64,000 bases of DNA from Marinobacter sp. F3R08 (GTDB lineage Bacteria > Pseudomonadota > Gammaproteobacteria > Pseudomonadales > Oleiphilaceae), in assembly GCF_018860425.1 (NCBI RefSeq), contig NZ_JAHKPI010000024.1:25788-89787 (forward strand), given 5' to 3'. Positions 32,477 to 41,557 of the stretch are shown here, one piece after another (position 1 is the first letter of the stretch; each line of letters starts with the position of its first letter). The notes below the pieces were generated by a model. That model ran no database searches, was not told the DNA's origin, and saw only the letters and a program-made list of their open reading frames with translations. A program made the position numbers and the translations under genes.

Positions 32477-33171
32477 CGGCTTCCCAATTGGTACTCGGGG
32501 TTAAATTACGGGACGATGCCCGCTTCGACAATTTTCACGGTGACCGGAACACAAATGCCGCCAAGCGTGTTGAAACCGTCTGTCATCAGCCAAATGGTGT
32601 TCCGGTGGTTGTTTTATGCGGCGTTGCCGATACTGGCAAGAGTCATCTGCTACAAGCCGCCTGCCACCTGGGCGAAAAGCAGGGCAGGGCTGCGGTCTGT
32701 GTCAGCATTGCAGAGCTTGAGCCGTTTGGGCCTGATGCCCTGTCGGGGCTGGAGGCTTATGACATTGTCTGTCTGGACGATGTCGACCGTATTGCGGGCC
32801 AGGGCGTGTGGGAAGAGGCTATCTTCCATCTTTACAATCGGATTCAGGACCGGGGCGGTCTGTTGCTGATAAGTCTGGCTGATTTGCCTGGCAGCCTGCC
32901 CTTCAGGTTGCCGGATCTGGTCTCGCGATTCAGTCACGGTCTGATCATTCAGCTGGGTATCTACCGCGATGAGGATCGTCTAAAGATTTTGAGGGCGCGT
33001 GCCGAGAAGCGCGGTCTGGTGATGGCGGATGATGTGGCAAGCTACATTATGCGTCGGGCACCTCGACGCCTCGGTGATTTGCTGGGAATTCTGGATATAC
33101 TGGATGAAAATTCACTACAGGCACAGAGAAGACTTACGATCCCGTTTGTGAAAACAGTGATGGAGTGGTGA
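32473..33171 (+). CDS. hda: DnaA regulatory inactivator Hda
   Basis: Hda binds the DNA-loaded sliding clamp and stimulates ATP hydrolysis by DnaA, preventing re-initiation. The 232-residue AAA+ protein is homologous to the DnaA ATPase domain. A clamp-binding motif QLVLGV lies at residues 5-10. Walker A is GVADTGKSHLLQA and Walker B is IVCLDDVDRI; a sensor/arginine-finger region follows. The DnaA DNA-binding domain is absent, as expected. ATG 32473 overlaps the preceding stop (ATGA). A long in-frame extension upstream lies within the preceding gene and is not used. Confidence 0.93.
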   Translation: MTASQLVLGVKLRDDARFDNFHGDRNTNAAKRVETVCHQPNGVPVVVLCGVADTGKSHLLQAACHLGEKQGRAAVCVSIAELEPFGPDALSGLEAYDIVCLDDVDRIAGQGVWEEAIFHLYNRIQDRGGLLLISLADLPGSLPFRLPDLVSRFSHGLIIQLGIYRDEDRLKILRARAEKRGLVMADDVASYIMRRAPRRLGDLLGILDILDENSLQAQRRLTIPFVKTVMEW

Positions 33172-33251
33172 GCGTCGCGAGCGTGGTGAGTGAGCCTCTG
33201 GTTCAGAGTGATGCAAACGGGCGATAACGGGTTCATCAAGGGAGAGACGAA

Positions 33252-34049
33252 ATGAGACGGGTGGTATTCAACCAGAAAGGTGGTGTCGGTAAGTCCAGCA
33301 TCACGTGCAATCTTGCTGCTATCAGTGCCGCTCGTGGAAAACGAACGTTGGTTGTGGATCTCGATCCCCAGGGAAACTCCACCCACTATTTACTGGGAAA
33401 GCCCGCCAGCGAACTGAAGGACACTGTTGCCGATATGCTTGAACAGACGGTTGCGTTTACCGTGTTCAATCGCCGGCCCGACGAATTTGTCCACGCCTCA
33501 CCGTTCAAGAACCTGTTTGTGATGCCGTCCAGCCCTGAGTTGGATTTCCTGGAGCGTAAGCTCGAGGCCAAGCACAAGATCTACAAGCTGAGGGAGGCTC
33601 TGAAAAAGCTCGGTGAATCCTTCGATGCGATATATATTGATACTGCCCCTGCGCTTAATTTCTATACCCGGTCTGCACTGATTGCGGCCGAGCGCTGCCT
33701 GATACCGTTCGACTGTGACGACTTTTCCCGCCAGGCCTTGTACAACATTCTCCATGAGATTCGCGATCTCCAGGAAGATCATAACGAAGACCTTGTGGTA
33801 GAGGGGATTGTTGCCAATCAGTTCCAGCCCCGCGCCAGTTTGCCCAAGCAACTGGTCAGGGAGCTTACCGAGGAAGGCTTGCCGGTTCTTCCTGTGCGGC
33901 TTTCAAGTTCCGTTAAAATGAAAGAGTCCCATCAGAGCCGGCAGCCCCTGATTCATATGGCGCCCAAGCACCCGTTGACACGTCAGTACGAGGACCTCTT
34001 CCGGGTCCTGCACGGTGAAACAGTAGAGCTTGAGCCGCTCACCGATTGA
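33252..34049 (+). CDS. Orphan ParA-family ATPase
   Basis: The product is a 265-residue ParA/MinD-type P-loop ATPase. The deviant Walker A is FNQKGGVGKSSITCNLAA with the signature lysine; DLDPQGNSTHYLLG (Walker A') and YIDTAPALNFYTRSAL (Walker B) follow. There is no N-terminal helix-turn-helix and no ParB gene or obvious parS cluster nearby, so it is not the chromosome-partition pair. ATG 33252 has GGGAGAGA upstream. It is 80 bases after hda on the same strand and 12 bases before yqcC. Target and partner are unknown. Confidence 0.85.
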   Translation: MRRVVFNQKGGVGKSSITCNLAAISAARGKRTLVVDLDPQGNSTHYLLGKPASELKDTVADMLEQTVAFTVFNRRPDEFVHASPFKNLFVMPSSPELDFLERKLEAKHKIYKLREALKKLGESFDAIYIDTAPALNFYTRSALIAAERCLIPFDCDDFSRQALYNILHEIRDLQEDHNEDLVVEGIVANQFQPRASLPKQLVRELTEEGLPVLPVRLSSSVKMKESHQSRQPLIHMAPKHPLTRQYEDLFRVLHGETVELEPLTD

Positions 34050-34061
34050 AGCGAGATTGAT

Positions 34062-34397
34062 ATGACCGAATCCGGTAACCTGATCGGGCAGGTTGCAGAC
34101 TGCCTTCTGGGCATTGAGATGGAGTTGCGCAATTTGGGGCTTTGGGAGTCTGAGGCACCTCCGGAAGAGGCTTTCCAGAGCGCTCAGCCATTCTGCCTGG
34201 ATACTCTGGAATTCACCCAGTGGCTACAGTTTGTCTTTGTGGCCCGGATGAAGGTGATCATTGAAAATGACCACGCGTTGCCCTCGGCTTCCGGCATCGC
34301 ACCCATGGCCGAGGAGCATTTTCGTGGACGTCGCGAGTCTGGCGACCGGTTGGTTCGTGAGCTTGAAGCAATCGACCGTTTGCTCAGTGGCGAATGA
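34062..34397 (+). CDS. YqcC family (DUF446) protein
   Basis: This 111-residue, helical, acidic cytoplasmic protein matches the YqcC family: a helical start GQVADCLLGIEMELRNLGLWESEAPPEEAFQSAQPFCLDTLEFTQWLQFVFVARMKVIIEN, then a short C-terminal helix. Its role is not known. In several gammaproteobacteria yqcC is next to the tRNA pseudouridine synthase truC; here it follows the orphan parA by 12 bases. Its TGA abuts the nadC stop on the other strand, within the palindrome TGATCA. Confidence 0.82.
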   Translation: MTESGNLIGQVADCLLGIEMELRNLGLWESEAPPEEAFQSAQPFCLDTLEFTQWLQFVFVARMKVIIENDHALPSASGIAPMAEEHFRGRRESGDRLVRELEAIDRLLSGE

Positions 34398-35237
34398 TCA
34401 ATCCAGGCGCATGGACAAGTCCACGGCTTTCACGTCTTTGGTCAGCGCCCCGATCGAGATGAAGTCGACGCCGGTCTCTGCAATTGGAACCAGAGTGTCT
34501 GCATTGATCCCTCCGGAGGCCTCGAGTTTTGCGCGACCCCTGGTGGTAGCAACCGCTGTTCGCATGTCCTCCAGTGAAAATTCATCCAGCATGATGATGT
34601 CTGCGCCGGCGGTCAGCGCTTGCGCGAGTTCGTCAAGGTTCTCGGTTTCCACCTCAACGGGCTTGCCGGGGGCAATCTGATGTGCGGCCTGAATGGCTTC
34701 GGCAATAGAACCGCAGGCAGCAATGTGATTTTCCTTGATCAGAAAGGCATCCCAGAGCCCGATACGATGGTTGAAACAACCTCCGCAGGTAACCGCGTAT
34801 TTCTGGGCCAGGCGCAGGCCTGGCAAGGTTTTCCGGGTGTCCAGCAGGCGAACGTTGGTGTGGGCAACCCGGGTGGCATAGCCGGCGCACGCCGTGGCGA
34901 CCCCGGAAAGGGTTTGCAGCCAGTTCAGTGCGGCACGTTCAGAGCTCAACAGACTTCTGGCAGGCCCCTCCATGGTAAACAATACCTGGTCTGGTGAAAC
35001 GGCTTCACCGTCGGAGACCTGCCAGGTGAGTTCAACAGCCGGATCAACCTGCCGGAAAACCTCGTCGACCCATTCCGTGCCTGCAATGGTTGCGGTTTCC
35101 CGGGTAATAACGCGGCCTTGCGAATGCTTGTCGGCGGGTATCAGTTTGGCCGTGACATCACCATCACCGATATCTTCTCGCAGGCTTTGAGCAACATTTT
35201 CGATTCTGGCCTGACGAAGGAGTTCAGGGGGGATCAT
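34398..35237 (-). CDS. nadC: Nicotinate-nucleotide pyrophosphorylase (carboxylating)
   Basis: NadC (quinolinate phosphoribosyltransferase) makes nicotinate mononucleotide from quinolinate and PRPP in NAD synthesis. Start ATG 35237 ([29 protein letters not shown]) gives 279 residues, the usual size; the frame is open 16 codons upstream. Signatures include [70 protein letters not shown] and the C-terminal [29 protein letters not shown]. It is divergent from the DUF1631 gene, an arrangement I also recall from Pseudomonas aeruginosa next to ampDE. Confidence 0.96.
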   Translation of the reverse strand: MIPPELLRQARIENVAQSLREDIGDGDVTAKLIPADKHSQGRVITRETATIAGTEWVDEVFRQVDPAVELTWQVSDGEAVSPDQVLFTMEGPARSLLSSERAALNWLQTLSGVATACAGYATRVAHTNVRLLDTRKTLPGLRLAQKYAVTCGGCFNHRIGLWDAFLIKENHIAACGSIAEAIQAAHQIAPGKPVEVETENLDELAQALTAGADIIMLDEFSLEDMRTAVATTRGRAKLEASGGINADTLVPIAETGVDFISIGALTKDVKAVDLSMRLD

Positions 35238-35310
35238 AGGGCAAAGTGTCCGATGCAGTGGGTTGTGGTCTTTCAGGGTTGCCAATTCTAAAGCGCAGCC
35301 TCTGAATCGC

Positions 35311-35415
35311 CAAATTCGTCAGTTTGCACTGCTAAACTGTGACGCAGTTCAGGTGTACACAAAAGGTGACAAATTCTGACACAAACTGACGTGAGCAGAC
35401 CGTATGATCTAAAGT
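35311..35415. promoter_or_regulatory. Repeat-rich divergent control region between nadC and the DUF1631 gene
   Basis: CGTCAGTTTG (35317-35326) is perfectly inverted as CAAACTGACG (35382-35391), and CAAATTC is directly repeated (35311-35317, 35370-35376). A CRP/Vfr-like TGTGA-N6-TCAGG lies at 35338-35353. A possible promoter for the DUF1631 gene is CTGACG (35386-35391) with TAAAGT (35410-35415), 18 bases apart. All are visual matches. Confidence 0.35.
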
Positions 35416-35461
35416 TAAGAAATTCTCGGGTATTCATTGGAACACAGGGCAAATAAGCGAC

Positions 35462-37759
35462 ATGGTGCACTACAACAAGGTTGTCAGCTTTTCAGGCAAA
35501 AAGCCGCCAGCCCGGTTCTCGTTGCCGGCTGAACTCGTTCGACTGCGTGACGCATCGGGTCAGTCTCTGAAGACTGTGCTTGCCAAGTTTTTTGACCGCG
35601 CAGATGACGCCCTGTTCGAGCTTGCCGACAGGGCTGGCTCAAACCTCGATCAGACCGCCTACTTTGACGCCATGCGCGAGCTCAGGCTCCGCCGCAAACC
35701 CATGGTTGTATCCATTCTCCAGTATGTCAGCCAGGCATTTAATGAAATCGGGAAATTTCAGCCCCAGCCATCGGGCAACTCTCTCGACGATGTTGATGGC
35801 GAATCACTGAGTCTCCTCGATCACTCCCAGCTTGAGCAGCAGGTGGCTGTCGACAATCTGATCAACAAACTCAGAAATCGTCACACGGAGCAGATTCGTC
35901 TGTTGACGGTGCGGGTTGGTCATATGGTGCCGGATATCGAGCTGAAGGATGCTCAGATGCCTCTGAGTCCTGAGATCATCTGTGGTGGTGTTGCCGAGGC
36001 CTGTTCCGATCTGGATATTGATATCCGGGCCAAGCTGGTGGTTCTGAAGTTGTTCGACCGTCTGCTGGTTGACACGCTGGGTGAGTTCTACAAAGAAGCA
36101 AACCGCACCCTGATTAACGAGGGGGTAATGCCTGATATGAAGCGGCCTCCTGCCGGCAAGGTGTCCACACGGGTGAGTCAAAGCCCGTCGGGCGAAGGTC
36201 ACACGGTAACGGCCTCCGAGACTTTAGACAGTTCAGACTATGATGGCGAGGGCGTTTCTCAGTCCCAGGCCACCTTCTCAGAGCTCAGTGCGCTATTGCA
36301 CCGCAGTGATGCCGGATCAACCAGCGAAGGGGTTTCTCCGGGCGAAGGTTACATTGATACCGACCGCCTCATGGCCCGTCTTACCGAGGCTCAGTCCAAT
36401 AGCCGGCAATGGAACGATGGGACTGTTGTACCCCTGACTGAGCAGCTTCAACCCATTCTGCGCTCTGGCGAAGGGCATGGCCTCAACGTGGGACAGGTGG
36501 ACAGCGATGTCATTAATCTGGTTTCCATGCTGTTCGATTTCATCCTTGAGGATCGGCACCTGCATCCGGTGATGAAGGCATTGATCGGGCGCCTGCAGAT
36601 TCCGGTGCTGAAAGTGGCGTTAAGCGACAAGAATTTTTTCAATCGCGGTGGTCATCCGGTCCGCAAGTTGCTCAACGAACTGGCCCTCTCTGCCATCGGC
36701 TGGACCGAGAAGAAGGCCGGTCAGAAAGACCCGCTGAGGGAGAAAATTGAATCAGTGGTGGATCGGGTGCTCAGTGAGTTCACCACGAACGTCAAGCTGT
36801 TCGAGACGCTGCTGGAAGACTTCAGTCACTTCATGGATCTTGATCGCAGGCGTCGTGAGCTGGTGGAGCAGAGGCTTCGTGATGCCGAAGAAGGTCGGGC
36901 TCGTCAGGAACGGGCGTCAGAGGTGGCGGAAGCCTTGGTGCAGGACCTGACCGAGCAACGTGACCTTCCCGAGCCGGTGACCCGGTTGCTCAACGAGGCG
37001 TGGGTCAAGTATTTGCAATGGGTGGTTCTCAGAGAAGGTGAGGACAGTGATCGCTGGCAATACGCTGAAAACCTGACCGGACAACTGGTGTGGAGCGTGG
37101 ACCCTCGTCCGGTCAATGAGTCCACCCGTGGCGAGTTATTGCGGGCGATTCCTGCCATCGTGGATGACCTCCGAAAAGCACTGCAGGAAATCTCCTGGGA
37201 TCCGTTTGCCACCGATGCGGCGATTCGTGATCTTGAACTTGCGCATGTGGATGTTTTTCAGCGTCTGGTAACGGCGCCGTCCCGTCCCGAATTCGCTGAG
37301 GAACCGGCGGATGTGCTCCAGCCTCAAAAGCCTGTGGATACGGTCGAGGCAACTCCGGCACCTGCTGAAGTGGTCAATGAAGTTGTGGTGCCAGGTGCGT
37401 CTGTTGCGACAGCGGTTGAAGCCGTCACCGAGGCTTCAACCGAGGATAGCGGAATAACCGGGACAGCCGATCCGGTGTCGTCTCAGTGGCTGCAAAAGGC
37501 CGAAAGCCTCCGTGTAGGCTCCTGGATTGAACTCACTCGTGACGAAACCAGGATTCGCTGCAAGCTTGCGGCTTTTATCAAGGCTACCGGGAAGTACATT
37601 TTCGTGAACCGCAGTGGTGCCAAAGTGGCCGAGTATTTCCGTCAGGAACTGGCTGAAGACATGGAAGCCGGGAACATCGGGATGCTGGATGATGGCCTGA
37701 TTTTTGACCGGGCACTGGAATCGATCATAGACAATCTCCGCAGCAGCCGTAAGGACTGA
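35462..37759 (+). CDS. DUF1631 family protein
   Basis: This is a large cytoplasmic protein of 765 residues. The family is uncharacterised; members are sometimes mislabelled thymidine phosphorylase. Most of it is predicted helical, with a charged coiled-coil stretch near residues 460-500 (DRRRRELVEQRLRDAEEGRARQERASEVAEALV). A Val/Ala/Glu/Thr-rich linker at about 625-670 leads to a small beta-rich C-terminal domain, SLRVGSWIELTRDETRIRCKLAAFIKATGKYIFVNRSGAKVAEY. That domain resembles a PilZ-like barrel but has no clear RxxxR c-di-GMP motif. It lies upstream of ampD, ampE and a chemoreceptor gene, all on the same strand. Confidence 0.8.
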   Translation: MVHYNKVVSFSGKKPPARFSLPAELVRLRDASGQSLKTVLAKFFDRADDALFELADRAGSNLDQTAYFDAMRELRLRRKPMVVSILQYVSQAFNEIGKFQPQPSGNSLDDVDGESLSLLDHSQLEQQVAVDNLINKLRNRHTEQIRLLTVRVGHMVPDIELKDAQMPLSPEIICGGVAEACSDLDIDIRAKLVVLKLFDRLLVDTLGEFYKEANRTLINEGVMPDMKRPPAGKVSTRVSQSPSGEGHTVTASETLDSSDYDGEGVSQSQATFSELSALLHRSDAGSTSEGVSPGEGYIDTDRLMARLTEAQSNSRQWNDGTVVPLTEQLQPILRSGEGHGLNVGQVDSDVINLVSMLFDFILEDRHLHPVMKALIGRLQIPVLKVALSDKNFFNRGGHPVRKLLNELALSAIGWTEKKAGQKDPLREKIESVVDRVLSEFTTNVKLFETLLEDFSHFMDLDRRRRELVEQRLRDAEEGRARQERASEVAEALVQDLTEQRDLPEPVTRLLNEAWVKYLQWVVLREGEDSDRWQYAENLTGQLVWSVDPRPVNESTRGELLRAIPAIVDDLRKALQEISWDPFATDAAIRDLELAHVDVFQRLVTAPSRPEFAEEPADVLQPQKPVDTVEATPAPAEVVNEVVVPGASVATAVEAVTEASTEDSGITGTADPVSSQWLQKAESLRVGSWIELTRDETRIRCKLAAFIKATGKYIFVNRSGAKVAEYFRQELAEDMEAGNIGMLDDGLIFDRALESIIDNLRSSRKD

Positions 37760-37828
37760 TTCATAGCAACCGTGGCAACTTTGTGATTCAATCAGGGCGT
37801 GTAATACTCTGAAACTTTTGGAATTACT

Positions 37829-38455
37829 GTGCCCGATTCAGACGTTTTCTCCGAACGCCTCTCAACCCCCGGTACCGATGGAACGTCGCTTCTGAAAACC
37901 GGGCGTGTGCCTTCCGCACACTGGTGTCCATCACCGAACTTCGGGCCCCGCCCCGATGGTGCCAACATCTCGTTACTGGTTGTCCACAACATCAGCCTTC
38001 CCCCAGGCCAGTTTGGCGGGCCGGAAATAGAAGAGTTTTTCTGCAACCGGCTTGATCACTCGGCGCATCCTTATTTCCAGACGATTGCTGGCATTCAGGT
38101 ATCGGCGCATCTGCTGATTCGTCGCGATGGCAGCCTTGTTCAGTTTGTCAGCCTGCTTGACCGGGCCTGGCACGCCGGCCGCTCGTGTTTTGCAGGGCAG
38201 GAGGAATGCAACGACTTTTCCATCGGGATTGAACTTGAGGGCACCGACGAGATTCCGTATACCCCGGAGCAGTACCGGGCGCTCGCAGAAGTGACGGAAT
38301 TGATCATGTTTGCCTGGCCGGACATCACCAGCGATCGTATCACCGGCCATTGCGATATCGCCCCTGGCCGCAAGAGTGATCCGGGTCCGTCTTTTGACTG
38401 GGCGTATTTCCGGGAAGTACTGCGAACTGCCCGATCATCCCGGAGGAGTGTCTGA
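37829..38455 (+). CDS. ampD: 1,6-anhydro-N-acetylmuramyl-L-alanine amidase AmpD
   Basis: AmpD is a cytoplasmic zinc amidase that cleaves the stem peptide from anhydro-muropeptides during cell-wall recycling; its loss induces AmpC beta-lactamase in some bacteria. The 208-residue protein uses a GTG start at 37829. Zinc-ligand regions are LLVVHNISLPPGQFGG (His), HLLIRRDGSLVQFV, and GHCDIAPGRKSDPGPSFDW (His and Asp). The substrate-binding CNDFSIGIELEG is intact. There is no signal peptide. The ampE ATG immediately follows the stop. Confidence 0.95.
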   Translation: MPDSDVFSERLSTPGTDGTSLLKTGRVPSAHWCPSPNFGPRPDGANISLLVVHNISLPPGQFGGPEIEEFFCNRLDHSAHPYFQTIAGIQVSAHLLIRRDGSLVQFVSLLDRAWHAGRSCFAGQEECNDFSIGIELEGTDEIPYTPEQYRALAEVTELIMFAWPDITSDRITGHCDIAPGRKSDPGPSFDWAYFREVLRTARSSRRSV

Positions 38456-39343
38456 ATGGAATTCATCGTGTTTCTGTTTGCATACATGGTGCGCCGGCGT
38501 CTGGATTCCCTGGATCTGATCTCGGGTGAGGAGCTTTGGCGAAACTGGTTCCGAAATGGCCGCCGTGCCCGGGCGGGTCATGAAGCCGGAATCATGGCCG
38601 GACTGGTATTGGTTTTGCTCCCGGCCCTTCTCCTCGGGTTGGCAGAGTATCTGTTGGTGTCATCAGGCTGGCGGATGGCAGCGTATCCCCTGGAGTTCCT
38701 GGTGCTGGTTGTTCTTATGGGCACGCCAGGCTGGTCGAAGTTGCTCGGAGTTTACGCACAGGCGTGGCAGCGGGGTGACATGCAGTCGGCCTGGCATCAT
38801 GTGAAAGATCGTTTGCCTGCAGACGAGCGTGGCGCGGCACTGTCGCCGGAGGCCATGCACCTGTCTTTGTCCAAAACACTTATGGTCTCTGTGTTTGAGC
38901 GCTTTTTTCTTGTGGCGTTCTGGTACGTGGTCGGCGGTATCGGTCTCGCGGTACTGGCTCGCGGGTTGGTCGCGCTGGCTGAACAATGGCCCCAGGCGCC
39001 AGCCAGGCCACGTTTTGCACGACTGTCAAACCTGATGGGCTGGATTCCCGCAAGGCTTCTCTCGCTGACCTTTGGGATTGCCGGAGATCTTGCTGGGTGG
39101 CTTAGGGAAACTCGTCGAACCCTTACCGGCGTTACCAGAGGCGTCGGAGAGGTGCTTATGATTTCGGCCAATGGGGCATTAACCGGATACGCACTGGACC
39201 CTGCGCGTTTTTCCCGAATTCACCCGGACGAGTGGACAGCGTTCGGAGGGCGAAGCCTGAAAGCCGTCAGGGATCTGCTGAACAGGAGCATGCTGGTATG
39301 GATATGTACGCTTGCTCTACTGGTTATTTCCGGAGTCGTCTGA
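38456..39343 (+). CDS. ampE: Regulatory signalling modulator protein AmpE
   Basis: AmpE is an inner-membrane protein encoded with AmpD; a sensory role in the beta-lactamase induction pathway has been proposed but its biochemistry is unclear. The 295-residue protein has about four hydrophobic segments (around residues 45-65, 78-95, 146-170 and a C-terminal helix 280-295). The N-terminal signature is FLFAYMVRRRLDSLDLISGEELWRNWF, and the family stretch SLSKTLMVSVFERFFLVAFWYVVGG is clear. It starts directly after the ampD stop. No ampC, ampR or ampG lies in the window. Confidence 0.88.
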   Translation: MEFIVFLFAYMVRRRLDSLDLISGEELWRNWFRNGRRARAGHEAGIMAGLVLVLLPALLLGLAEYLLVSSGWRMAAYPLEFLVLVVLMGTPGWSKLLGVYAQAWQRGDMQSAWHHVKDRLPADERGAALSPEAMHLSLSKTLMVSVFERFFLVAFWYVVGGIGLAVLARGLVALAEQWPQAPARPRFARLSNLMGWIPARLLSLTFGIAGDLAGWLRETRRTLTGVTRGVGEVLMISANGALTGYALDPARFSRIHPDEWTAFGGRSLKAVRDLLNRSMLVWICTLALLVISGVV

Positions 39344-39463
39344 GGTCTACTCTCAGAAGAGTTACAGTTCAACAACAAAAAAAGCTCAAGTTTCTACGAC
39401 TTTAGGCGACAATATAAAAAAAGAAATAACGTTCAGTCTTTACTCGCCAACGTGAGGGACCCT

Positions 39464-41494
39464 GTGAAGCGACTCATCTATCCTGCTATAGCCTTGATGA
39501 ACAGGCTGCCGATGGTTTACAAATTCAGCCTCATCAGCATTCTGTTCCTGTTGCCGATTGGGGGCCTTTCGTGGCTTACCGTTTCCGAGCTGAATCGTTC
39601 GGTCCAGACTATGACCGGCGGCGTTGAGGGACTTGAACAGCTCCGTCAGGTGGATCGGCTGGTAGATGCTGCCATGGATTATCGTGATTACCGGTCGCCG
39701 GCGATCATGAAGGATGAGGCCACTATTGCGGCCTTGTCGGGGAAGGCGGCCAGCGAGATTGACGAGATCCTGTCGCTTCTTAATGCCGAGGAGCGTTCTT
39801 TTGATACGTCCGGCTCGTGGGCCGAGCGGGTCGAGGCTCTTCGTCAGGAATGGGAGCGTCTGCAGGCAGATGATAGCTACCAGGGCAGCTTCGATCCGCA
39901 GTTCAAGTATTATCAGGAGTTTGTCCTGAAAGCACAGGCTCTGCTCTCCGCGACGATCGAAATATCAGGGCTCGGGGAGGGGGTGTCGGGGGAGAATCAG
40001 CTGATTCTCGGTCTGGTGCATGACTCACTGCCCGCTGCACGCACAGTTATCGGGCGTGCAAAGTCCTACGGAACCTTCGCGCTGGTTGAAAGCCAGGTGG
40101 GATATGCCCTGAGCGAAACCCTGAACGAAATCTATGATCAGTTGACCAATCGTAGCTCATTACTCTCACCGGCCTTGGCGCTTGCCTCGGAGGCTTCTCC
40201 GGCTTTTTCGCAGCAGGCTGGCAACGCTATTCAACGGGTTGATGAGAGTCTGATGGTGGTACGGGACCAGCTTGACCATAACGTGATTACGCCCATGCGC
40301 CTGGAAATGCCATGGGCCGAGTACGATGATCTGATGTCTGCGCAGCTGGCATATTATGACCAGCTCAAGATGGTCGCTTTTGGAGTGCTTGATGCCAATT
40401 TGAGGACGCGGCTTGAGAGTGAGAAAAGCCAGCGCCTGTTGATTGTTGTTGCCCTGGTTGTTGTGCTCCTGGTGGTTGTCTATCTCTATATCGGTTTCTT
40501 TATGTCAGTGCGCACAGCCATTAACCGCTTTAGCAAAGCTGCGCGAAGCGTTGCTGCTGGTGATATGACGACGCGTATCAGTTTGCCGAATCGTGACGAG
40601 CTGGGAGAACTGACCACCGAATTCAACAACATGACCGACCGGATCGCAGAGCTGATCCGGTCGGTCAGTCGAACCACAGCCGAAGTGGATCAGCAGGCGG
40701 TTCGGGTGAACGACACGGCTGCAGCCAATAGCGAGGCGGTGGCGCGGCAGATGGAAGAAAGTGGCCAGATCAATGAAGCCATGAACCAGATGGTTGAGGC
40801 GGTCCATGAAGTGACCGAAAGTGCTCACCGGGTTGCTGACAGCGCCAGTAACGCAGAGCATGATACTGAAACCGGGCGGGAAGTGGTTGCTGATACAGTT
40901 GTAACCATCAACACGCTTGCCGGGGAGATATCCGGTTCTGTAGAGGTGATCAACCGGGTCAGCAAGGACAGTGACAACATCAGCCAGGTGCTTGTCGAGA
41001 TCAAGGCGATTGCAGAGCAGACAAACCTGCTGGCCCTGAATGCCGCTATTGAGGCAGCCAGAGCTGGTGAGCAGGGGCGAGGCTTTGCCGTGGTCGCCGA
41101 TGAAGTGCGTTCGTTGTCCCAGCGCACCCACAAATCGACCGAAGAGATTGAGGGCATGATCTCACGGCTGCAGAGCGACGTGAAAGATGCGGTGCTGTCC
41201 ATGACCAGCAGTCGCGATGCTACTGAGGCAACGGTGCAGAAGTCTGGTGAGGTGACGGAAGCTCTGGACGGCATCGCCAGGGGTATCTCGGTGATTGTCG
41301 ATATGAGTCATCAGATTGCCCAGGCGGCCGAGGAGCAGTCTGCCGTTGCCAAGACCGTGAATTCGAACGTCGAGCAGATTGGTGAGCTGGGACAGAAGAC
41401 GGCCGCCAATGCAGACGAGACACTGGATTCCTCAAGAGAAATGTCGCAATTGACAGCCTCACTTCAGCGATTGGTGGAGGCCTTCAAAGTCTGA
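39464..41494 (+). CDS. Methyl-accepting chemotaxis protein
   Basis: This is a transmembrane chemoreceptor of about 676 residues. TM1 (about 18-40) precedes a roughly 290-residue helical periplasmic region with no recognisable Cache or PAS motif. TM2 is [28 protein letters not shown] domain follows ([45 protein letters not shown]), then a long signalling coiled coil with the invariant hairpin tip [44 protein letters not shown]. There is no CheR pentapeptide at the C-terminus. GTG at 39464 has GAGG at a good distance; GTG 39452 is an in-frame alternative without one. Ligand unknown. It is downstream of ampE with a 120-base AT-rich gap and probably its own promoter. Confidence 0.93.
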   Translation: MKRLIYPAIALMNRLPMVYKFSLISILFLLPIGGLSWLTVSELNRSVQTMTGGVEGLEQLRQVDRLVDAAMDYRDYRSPAIMKDEATIAALSGKAASEIDEILSLLNAEERSFDTSGSWAERVEALRQEWERLQADDSYQGSFDPQFKYYQEFVLKAQALLSATIEISGLGEGVSGENQLILGLVHDSLPAARTVIGRAKSYGTFALVESQVGYALSETLNEIYDQLTNRSSLLSPALALASEASPAFSQQAGNAIQRVDESLMVVRDQLDHNVITPMRLEMPWAEYDDLMSAQLAYYDQLKMVAFGVLDANLRTRLESEKSQRLLIVVALVVVLLVVVYLYIGFFMSVRTAINRFSKAARSVAAGDMTTRISLPNRDELGELTTEFNNMTDRIAELIRSVSRTTAEVDQQAVRVNDTAAANSEAVARQMEESGQINEAMNQMVEAVHEVTESAHRVADSASNAEHDTETGREVVADTVVTINTLAGEISGSVEVINRVSKDSDNISQVLVEIKAIAEQTNLLALNAAIEAARAGEQGRGFAVVADEVRSLSQRTHKSTEEIEGMISRLQSDVKDAVLSMTSSRDATEATVQKSGEVTEALDGIARGISVIVDMSHQIAQAAEEQSAVAKTVNSNVEQIGELGQKTAANADETLDSSREMSQLTASLQRLVEAFKV

Positions 41495-41523
41495 TTACCG
41501 CCAGTCCTGGCATGGGCGAAAAG

Positions 41524-41557
41524 AAAAATCCGGCCATCAGAGGCCGGATTTTTTTTG
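41524..41557. terminator. Bidirectional terminator shared by the chemoreceptor and adenosyltransferase genes
   Basis: AAAAATCCGGCC and GGCCGGATTTTTTTT form the stem around ATCAGA, with eight T residues on the plus side and ATTTTTCTTTT on the minus side. The stop codon of the minus-strand adenosyltransferase gene lies in the loop. Confidence 0.9.
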
